Shown here: positions 63,601-64,000 of the stretch, piece by piece
How positions within the stretch are numbered: the first letter of the stretch is position 1
Layout of the letters: every line of letters starts with the position of its first letter
DNA from: Siphonodentalium dalli
Lineage: Eukaryota > Mollusca > Scaphopoda > Gadilida > Siphonodentaliidae
Assembly (NCBI GenBank): GCA_032622095.1
Contig: CP136069.1
Location: forward strand, 85,210,958-85,274,957
DNA: 64,000 nt
Reading direction: 5' to 3'
The notes under the pieces: generated by a model
The model's input: the letters and a program-made list of their open reading frames with translations, nothing else
What the model was told of the DNA's origin: nothing
Databases searched by the model: none
Translations under genes and position numbers: made by a program

Positions 63601-64000
63601 TCTTTTCCACAGGCGTTGTGTAGACCACGCATGGCAGCTCATAAATACCTGGGATTGTCCAGGTACGTCTTTATGTTTTACACATTTCTATTTCCATAAG
63701 CATCCTGCGACTCATTCGAAGAGAATTGTCATTGTCAGGCCACCACGACGTGACTATACTCTTAAAAATCAAACGGTGTGGTATCAGACAATCACTTTCT
63801 TCACGTCTTCAGGTCTGACACAAACTAAATATAAAAGTTATATTTAATTTAGAGTATTTGGATACAATAGCTTTTTCTACACAGGGATCACTTTGTGGAA
63901 TAATTAGGTGAAATATATTGAACCTAACTGTAATTTGGCCACTTGGAATCACTTAATAAAACAGGAATTATTTGATCAAATTTTAGGTACTGAGGAATCT
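20797..64000 (+). CDS. Large secreted EMI-EGF-TB-(VWD-C8-TIL) glycoprotein gene, 22 exons, 3' end beyond window
   Basis: Joining 22 exons gives 1111 codons without a stop and with every phase consistent. Approximate order: signal peptide (1-26), EMI (31-113), EGF-like (125-176), TB-like (178-233), VWD1 (250-428) with the GMCGNSNGD end motif, C8-1 (430-521), TIL1 (523-580), VWC-like linker, VWD2 (620-800) with GLCGTYN, C8-2 (825-905), TIL2 (907-966), linker, TIL3 (1005-1070), then the start of another Cys-rich linker. In known families the VWD-C8-TIL assembly forms disulfide-linked multimers in mucus or matrix (vWF, gel-forming mucins, otogelin, SCO-spondin). An N-terminal EMI before VWD is characteristic of SCO-spondin, but EGF and TB-like modules between EMI and VWD1 are not part of its standard layout. 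I therefore call it SCO-spondin/mucin-like and assign no symbol. Long Thr/Ser tracts are not seen in the part present. More VWD or mucin modules are likely downstream. Confidence 0.85.
20985..21307. mobile_element. Short TIR element, family shared with intron 14
   Basis: The left end CCCTGTGCAAGTGCATTATC and the right end, inverted, CCCTGTGCCAATACATTCTC share TTATATATGCGAG further in. The same termini occur at 48440-48960. Confidence 0.55.
21571..22466 (+). mobile_element. Helitron-like non-autonomous element, copy 1 of tandem pair
   Basis: Starts TCTATTATATATTTTG and ends in CTAG followed by T, preceded by a GC hairpin (CCCGGACGAAGTCGGG) about 10 bases before the end. This matches the TC...hairpin...CTRR arrangement of Helitrons. 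Near the 5' end sits a TG microsatellite (21594-21660). Inside are two roughly 130-bp direct repeats containing GAGCACGTGCGAC. The ORFs within are products of that repeat and carry no Rep/helicase motif. Confidence 0.75.
21594..21660. repeat. TG microsatellite
   Basis: (TG)n with TATG and TTTG interruptions. It is collapsed to a few repeats in the adjacent copy 2, and this explains most of the length difference (896 versus 838 bp). Confidence 0.95.
22467..23304 (+). mobile_element. Helitron-like non-autonomous element, copy 2 of tandem pair
   Basis: Begins immediately after the CTAG of copy 1, with the same TCTATTATATATTTTG start, and ends at an identical hairpin and CTAG. The two copies differ at only a few scattered positions outside the TG tract. 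Confidence 0.75.
23332..25750 (+). mobile_element. Third Helitron-like element, carrying internal tandem units
   Basis: A plausible start TCTATAATGATACAAC is followed by a TTTG tract. The 3' end has AAAGCCGGGTACCCCAG then CTAG and T, a typical animal Helitron-like terminus. The interior has diverged direct units, each with an ACCAAACGG-like start and a CTTAAAxxGGCACTAATAAT-like end. The 5' boundary is inferred. Confidence 0.55.
23616..25182. mobile_element. piggyBac-like non-autonomous element nested in the Helitron-like element
   Basis: TTAA occurs at both edges (23616-23619 and 25179-25182). The ends are inverted repeats: CCCTTTGAACCCTGACACC at the left, and the complement of CCCGTTGAACCCGTCACACC at the right. 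Removing the insert restores TGTCTTAAAATGGCACTAAT. That matches the uninterrupted sister unit at 23491-23510 (TGTCTTAAAAGGGCACTAAT). The interior has two diverged direct copies of about 400 bp. No transposase ORF. Confidence 0.8.
26152..26340 (+). CDS. Exon 2: EMI domain, first part
   Basis: The acceptor TTCTGTTTCAG is followed by sequence encoding GSWCDVRQM, the usual EMI opening with a Trp-Cys. It has three N-x-S/T sites (NVT, NTT, NST) and ends at ICVFVK before GTAAGT. The split codon is completed by the A of exon 3. Confidence 0.8.
27110..27970. repeat. Diverged tandem repeat with AAATCCAAGATGGC core
   Basis: About six degenerate units carry an AAATCCAAGATGGCxGCC-like core (near 27150, 27309, 27437, 27604, 27714 and 27869), each followed by a GATCGGATGAT/AAGTTTGGTG-type segment. 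Spacing is irregular (about 110-170 bp). Confidence 0.6.
28543..28583. repeat. AAC microsatellite
   Basis: A (CAA)n run of about 41 bp, one GCA interruption. Confidence 0.95.
29393..29454 (+). CDS. Exon 3: EMI domain, C-terminal end
   Basis: Follows the acceptor CTCTGTTTGAAG. It encodes YSEVVIQECCPGYTGPQCDQ, containing the diagnostic EMI end ECCPGYxGxxC. The donor is AAC|GTGAGT, phase 1. Confidence 0.85.
29758..29791 (+). CDS. Exon 4: 34-bp microexon (CPIAC segment)
   Basis: Sits between AATATAACAG and GTAAGTAAG. It encodes CPIACLEPVD with two bases completing codons on each side. Exon 3 (phase 1) and exon 5 (phase 2) cannot be joined without it, and with it both junctions are in frame. It supplies two cysteines between EMI and EGF-like modules. 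Confidence 0.75.
29792..32564. other. Intron 4, no recognised feature
   Basis: AT-rich DNA with no recognised repeat boundary. The 96-codon ORF at 30647-30937 is Lys-rich, has no domain, and is not flanked by usable splice sites of the right phase. Confidence 0.5.
32565..32719 (+). CDS. Exon 5: EGF-like domain
   Basis: Encodes SGEEECNPPD followed by CTPECIHGSCVAPDECLCDSG and FEGMLCDEVIN. The spacing of six cysteines and the GFxGxxC end are EGF-like (laminin/tenascin style CxxxCxxGxC). Donor AACG|GTGAGT, phase 1. Confidence 0.85.
33462..33914. mobile_element. MITE with TTAA flanks (453 bp)
   Basis: Inverted ends AGGTCCACTTAATTTTCGA and, reversed, AGGCCCACTTAATTTTCGA. TTAA lies on both sides (33458-33461 and 33915-33918). 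A TTA/TAA reading of the flank is also possible. Confidence 0.6.
34831..35033. mobile_element. Foldback MITE (about 200 bp)
   Basis: Arms of about 60 bp pair across the element: CGCGGCCATATTG at the left versus CAATATGGCCGCG at the right, and TGGTTTTAGTGCTACATG versus CATGTAGCACTAAAACCA. It ends about 105 bp before exon 6. Confidence 0.7.
35140..35310 (+). CDS. Exon 6: TB-like (fibrillin/LTBP-type) domain
   Basis: Encodes one compact module with the order QYCYSP, C, LPVSAT, ACCSTGG, SWGSQYGQCNRCS. The CY...C...LP...CC..G..WG..C..C pattern resembles the TB domain of fibrillins and LTBPs, although the usual CCC is CC here. It is a single symmetric phase 1-1 exon, so it could be shuffled as a unit. 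Confidence 0.6.
35864..36069 (+). CDS. Exon 7: VWD1, N-terminal part
   Basis: Encodes CLNYGTSYYRTFDGLEYLYN then GECEYNMA, the standard VWD opening (TFDGxxYxYxGxCxY). Ends VTCTK before GTAGGT, phase 0. Confidence 0.9.
36070..37014. other. Intron 7
   Basis: No exon. A diverged copy of the TTCAGATAATAA-TTCAACAA hairpin motif is at 36908-36938, and a sequence CCCATTCAGTTATAAAAGTG at 36787 is shared with intron 19 near 62432. Confidence 0.5.
37015..37147 (+). CDS. Exon 8: VWD1, middle part
   Basis: Follows ATTGTTGTAG. Encodes KLQVRVVTTYPSAVTVIFHE and GNITIDDITVVINE, the beta-rich centre of VWD. Donor TCAT|GTATGT, phase 1. Confidence 0.85.
37293..37318. repeat. GA microsatellite
   Basis: (GA)n with GGGA interruption, intron 8. 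Confidence 0.9.
37710..37877 (+). CDS. Exon 9: VWD1, C-terminal core
   Basis: Encodes LTINKIADFW, then VYVTVDIN and the calcium-site end motif GMCGNSNGDSS. The donor G|GTTCGT is weak, but phase and homology both require it. Confidence 0.85.
38805..38884 (+). CDS. Exon 10: VWD1-C8 connector
   Basis: Encodes DDRVDRNNNPTNNNAIFGNA then QITWSST. The acidic/Asn stretch completes the VWD1 metal-binding end and leads to C8. Donor ACT|GTAAGT, phase 0. Confidence 0.85.
38885..39713. other. Intron 10, no recognised feature
   Basis: AT-rich; no exon, repeat boundary or RNA gene recognised. Confidence 0.5.
39714..39827 (+). CDS. Exon 11: C8-1, first half
   Basis: A 38-codon phase 0-0 exon encoding CEDSPSFENGCQ and ending SDIFRPCHNS, the first three cysteines of a C8 domain. 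Confidence 0.85.
39973..40310. repeat. Dispersed repeat, copy in intron 11
   Basis: Shares blocks such as TTGAGTCGATAATGTGCTGA, AGAATCAAATAATCACATTA and ATAGGTCGATTATGTGCGTA with 49510-49880. Confidence 0.7.
40893..42577. mobile_element. TIR element (1685 bp) with a nested foldback array
   Basis: The perfect inverted termini GGTCCGAATCGGCATCTC extend imperfectly through AAACTAGGTTTTA-type repeats. AAT flanks both ends (40890-40892 and 42578-42580), compatible with a 3-bp target duplication. Inside, 41525-42270 is a second inverted structure, annotated separately. No transposase is recognisable. Confidence 0.7.
41525..42270. repeat. Nested foldback of about 125-bp repeats
   Basis: Outer arms TTTTGGAACTTATTCC and GGAATAAGTTCCAAAA enclose direct units (start AATTTGA, then GAAATACCCCA, GTGAAAATGGGGTATGGAC and a TAAGGAATTTGGTC-like end). 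At about 42010 the orientation inverts and two units run the other way. Overlapping ORFs on both strands here arise from the repeat. Confidence 0.7.
43296..43458 (+). CDS. Exon 12: C8-1, second half
   Basis: Encodes VDSRLMYELCKSDYC through CADAGYIVVWRHHAPDC. The LC..D.C ... C..Ya..C...G..v.WR...C pattern is diagnostic of C8. Donor TGTC|GTATGT, phase 1. Confidence 0.9.
43459..45780. other. Intron 12
   Basis: The first kilobase holds nothing recognised; the second half is the foldback element at 44505-45672. Confidence 0.5.
44505..45672. mobile_element. Foldback element made of inverted tandem repeats
   Basis: Outer ends ATTTTGGTACGC... and, inverted, ...GCGTACCAAAAT share ACAACTTTTGTACCCTGTTG. 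The left half holds four direct copies of a roughly 150-bp unit (GTTACATTGGTTACAAATTA, then CCTGAACTAATTTCAGG, then GGTTACTTCTGG). At about 45197 the orientation flips and three copies run inverted. No ORF. Confidence 0.75.
45781..46024 (+). CDS. Exon 13: TIL1 and start of the VWC-like linker
   Basis: Encodes KVCPTNHTYVQCSSKCPATC, then GGCFPGCVCATGTVLQDGQC and SPTDCKCVYREN. Ten-cysteine TIL pattern with the CxxGCxC core, followed by the GDIIKIRCNLW start of the C-rich linker seen in mucins and vWF. Donor TTTG|GTAAGC, phase 2. Confidence 0.9.
46995..47294 (+). mobile_element. tRNA-derived SINE (300 bp) with 13-bp target duplication
   Basis: The head has an A box-like TGGCTCAGTCGG and a B box-like AGTTCAAATCC about 50 bp apart, as in a tRNA-derived Pol III promoter. 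The body carries CCACCGATGGCCGGTGG and the tail ends in ATCA repeats. ATTTACTAAATAT flanks both sides (46982-46994 and 47295-47307), a perfect target-site duplication. Confidence 0.9.
47327..47393. repeat. Hairpin of the TGTTCAGATAATAAGTTCAACAA family
   Basis: Arms AAATGTTCAGATAATAGGTT and AACTTATTATCTAAAGATTT flank a short loop. Related copies at 36908, 52030-52103, 54403-54451 and 62519-62580. Confidence 0.7.
47607..47748 (+). CDS. Exon 14: VWC-like linker end and VWD2 start
   Basis: Encodes CECNHGYWMCDEEICSAEC (linker) and then VTTFDGLSYLFDPQDCYYD (VWD opening). Donor CAG|GTGAGA, phase 0. Confidence 0.9.
48440..48960. mobile_element. TIR element with AT-rich inverted tandem core, intron 14
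   Basis: Left end ACCCTGTGCCAATACATTC. Right end, inverted, TGTGTCAATGCATTCTC followed by TTATATATGCGAG, the termini of the 20985 element. The core (48535-48885) is a diverged short tandem repeat of AATGTAAGAAAAATGATAAA type that flips orientation in the middle. It ends about 45 bp before exon 15. Confidence 0.65.
49004..49348 (+). CDS. Exon 15: VWD2, main part
   Basis: The longest exon (115 codons). Encodes FREGVTDPRISLNIRMYHTQC, the C...tC..ELYIETFTYTI strand region, and ends RLYVKLNPIFLGK. Phase 0-0, joining exon 14 without an intermediate exon. Confidence 0.9.
49510..49880. repeat. Dispersed repeat, copy in intron 15
   Basis: Same family as 39973-40310, here with a GATAATCTGCTGAGAATCGC / GCGATACTCAGCAGATTATG inverted pair. 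Lies immediately upstream of the LINE fragment. Confidence 0.7.
49890..51959 (+). pseudogene. CR1/Jockey-type LINE fragment, internally deleted
   Basis: Pieces in several frames spell a non-LTR polymerase: a linker with KREPWMAAGLIKS (near 50120), MNYRRLYSKLIRKSKTLYYS (50229), an N-terminal RT segment (50452 onward, ending RGTVPFKMKKA), then directly the thumb/C-terminal part (SSKKFLGIHIDDNLTFKKHI, ALIQSHLVYGIQIWG). A final frame ends CKNKGCPG and a stop at 51449. The catalytic RT core is missing between them. The 3' end is a short TATCC repeat near 51945-51959, a tail type seen in CR1-like elements. Dead copy. Confidence 0.8.
51505..51605. repeat. TATG/TATATG microsatellite in LINE 3' UTR
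   Basis: Irregular GTATATGTATG run. Confidence 0.8.
52030..52103. repeat. Hairpin of the same family, intron 15
   Basis: GGAAAATGTTGAGCTAATAT and ACATTATCTGAACATTTCC with a CAACAAACGG...TTGTTG centre. Confidence 0.65.
52450..52617 (+). CDS. Exon 16: VWD2 end and C8-2 approach
   Basis: Encodes VIGLCGTYNYQHSDDKWTID, the conserved VWD end with GLCG and acidic residues, then PVCAP and RDCVDTVQ. Phase 0-0 (56 codons). Confidence 0.9.
52618..53333. other. Intron 16
   Basis: An ATC microsatellite at 52696-52722. Nothing else recognised. Confidence 0.6.
52696..52722. repeat. ATC microsatellite
   Basis: (ATC)n, about nine repeats, intron 16. Confidence 0.9.
53334..53586 (+). CDS. Exon 17: C8-2
   Basis: One exon holds the whole domain: EDAVRTFCAPLLSS, FGECTQLMDDAIFF, CMNDLCLAP, ACRIIADFAKECASRGKLVN and WRT...LC. 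In contrast C8-1 is split over two exons. Donor TGCC|GTGAGT, phase 1. Confidence 0.9.
54403..54451. repeat. Compact hairpin of the same family, intron 17
   Basis: GGAAATGTTCAGATAATAAG directly faces CTTATTATTGAGCATTTCC around TTCAACAAA. Confidence 0.75.
54576..54828 (+). CDS. Exon 18: TIL2 and linker start
   Basis: Encodes ITCTGGESYNECASPC, SYCRDFLLDDVGCEEECVAG, CACPQHEF and CVTQMQCTCYDA, a TIL module. It is followed by YDSGETIRRPCTEW, the start of the C-rich linker. Donor AATG|GTATGT, phase 2. Confidence 0.9.
54856..55683 (-). mobile_element. Helitron-like element, reverse orientation, in intron 18
   Basis: Read on the minus strand it begins TCTATATATATATTTTGAG near 55683. It ends with a CGCCAGTGGCG hairpin and CTAGT at 54856. 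This is the same terminal grammar and nearly the same length (828 bp) as the intron 1 copies. The interior near 54900-55085 is a T-rich low-complexity stretch. It lies 27 bp from the exon 18 donor. Confidence 0.6.
55684..56789. other. Intron 18, remainder
   Basis: No supported feature; short ORFs without domains. Confidence 0.4.
56790..57190. repeat. Tandem repeat (about 70 bp) including the exon 19 acceptor
   Basis: The ATGCTTCCAGTGTGTG block recurs with its CAG/TAG at 56858-56860, 56927-56929, 56997-56999, 57064-57066 (CTAG) and 57136-57138, spaced 69, 70, 67 and 72 bp. Each is followed by GGTCGTGGTCATGTGAC-like sequence. The last copy is the real exon 19 start. Confidence 0.85.
57139..57346 (+). 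CDS. Exon 19: linker end and TIL3
   Basis: Encodes CVCSNGSWSCDNEDC (CxCxxGxWxC linker end), then VVCPKNQIFLTEVSTCRSTC and GCGCMSNQTLSPN, a TIL module. Phase 0 donor AAT|GTAGGT. Confidence 0.9.
57634..58873. mobile_element. hAT-like non-autonomous element (1240 bp)
   Basis: Perfect inverted termini CAGGGATGTGGCTAGAGGG. A perfect 8-bp target duplication CTAATGAT lies at 57626-57633 and 58874-58881. The interior includes two near-perfect palindromes centred on CCATGG with ACACCGGGCCGA arms (58160-58192 and 58422-58454). It also includes repeated TTGGAAATTTTCCAACC/CATCAGTTGGAAA blocks and a G-rich tandem of about 60 bp (58617-58815). No transposase ORF. Confidence 0.9.
58882..59568. other. Intron 19 spacer
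   Basis: No recognised feature. Confidence 0.4.
59585..62301 (-). pseudogene. L1/Tx1-like LINE, 5'-truncated, minus strand, with 16-bp target duplication
   Basis: Minus-strand pieces of a reverse transcriptase: VSWSFIRKCLDLFNFGDA and RGCRQGDPISPYIF (about 62108-62300), the YADD catalytic motif (62012-62023), and a 312-codon C-terminal part (60581-61519) with WRDAGI, KLQWLQFRINTRI and a zinc-type C..C...H...C end. Frameshifts between the pieces make it non-functional. A T-rich run at 59583-59612 is the poly-A tail. ATACACACATACAGTT occurs at 59569-59584 and 62302-62317, the target-site duplication. Typical target-primed insertion. Confidence 0.85.
62318..62736. other. Intron 19, 3' part with hairpin
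   Basis: Contains a hairpin at 62519-62580 (GAATGTTCAT...AAGTTCAACA / TGTTGAACTT...GAACATTC). No exon. Confidence 0.5.
62519..62580. repeat. Hairpin of the same family, intron 19
   Basis: GGGAATGTTCAT, AAGTTCAACA and the inverted TGTTGAACTT, ATGAACATTCCC with a CAAGG-type loop. Confidence 0.75.
62737..62828 (+). CDS. Exon 20: TIL3 end and linker
   Basis: Encodes GTCVDANDCPCFFGGRYYQT and GEVLVQGCKE. Closes TIL3 (CVxxxDCPC) and starts the next linker. Donor AAAT|GTAAGC, phase 2. Confidence 0.85.
63030..63430. repeat. Minisatellite, about 9 copies of 42-46 bp
   Basis: The unit begins CGTCGGTATTTCATGA, contains AGCTGGTACTATTCCATG and ends GGCGGGG. Copies 3-4 and 6-7 form a higher-order pair of about 132 bp spacing. 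Lies in intron 20. Confidence 0.9.
63613..63662 (+). CDS. Exon 21: 50-bp linker exon
   Basis: Encodes RCVDHAWQLINTWDCP, a CxxxxW...W.C linker like those before VWD modules. Acceptor TCTTTTCCACAG, donor CCAG|GTACGT, phases 2-1. Confidence 0.75.
63987..64000 (+). CDS. Exon 22, start only
   Basis: After ATCAAATTTTAG the two bases GT complete a Gly codon, followed by TEES. Cut by the window end. The phase fits exon 21. Confidence 0.55.

Overview
The window is eukaryotic nuclear DNA from an invertebrate, most likely a lophotrochozoan and probably a mollusc. The reasons are split genes with GT-AG introns of 0.6 to 5 kb, AT-rich non-coding DNA crowded with transposon remnants, a tRNA-derived SINE, LINE fragments, Helitron-like and TIR elements, and a modular extracellular protein of the mucin/SCO-spondin type. 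The species assignment is inference. No bacterial, organellar, rRNA or CRISPR feature was seen.

Layout. (1) Positions 1-10911 hold the 3' part of a plus-strand locus coding almost pure threonine with some Ser, Pro and Ala (a mucin PTS-type array). Beyond about 8.83 kb the Thr blocks alternate with a cysteine-free, Arg/Lys/His-rich block in 810-bp units. One nonsense change and several frame breaks interrupt the Thr frame, so this is either a decaying gene or an imperfectly assembled one. (2) Positions 10912-20660 are intergenic and repeat-rich: a segmental duplication, a Harbinger-like MITE with its empty site, a foldback element, a hAT-like MITE and a LINE tail. (3) From 20797 to the window end, one large plus-strand gene could be read exon by exon. 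It has a TATA-like promoter, a signal-peptide exon and 22 exons, the last cut by the window edge. They total 3333 coding bases (1111 codons) and every junction phase agrees. Domain order is signal peptide, EMI, EGF-like, TB-like, VWD1, C8-1, TIL1, VWC-like linker, VWD2, C8-2, TIL2, linker, TIL3. This is the N-terminal half of a secreted, disulfide-linked glycoprotein related to SCO-spondin, otogelin and gel-forming mucins.

The introns are the main repository of mobile DNA: a tandem pair of Helitron-like elements, a third Helitron-like element holding a TTAA-flanked insertion, a reverse-oriented Helitron-like element, two large foldback elements built from inverted tandem repeats, a perfect-TIR hAT-like MITE with an 8-bp target duplication, an L1/Tx1-like LINE with a 16-bp target duplication, a SINE with a 13-bp target duplication, and a recurrent hairpin in five introns.

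Both loci encode secreted, probably heavily glycosylated proteins, so the window looks like part of a mucus, cuticle or extracellular-matrix region. Nothing in the sequence shows that they form one transcript: the large gene has its own promoter and signal peptide about 9.9 kb downstream of the Thr-rich locus stop.
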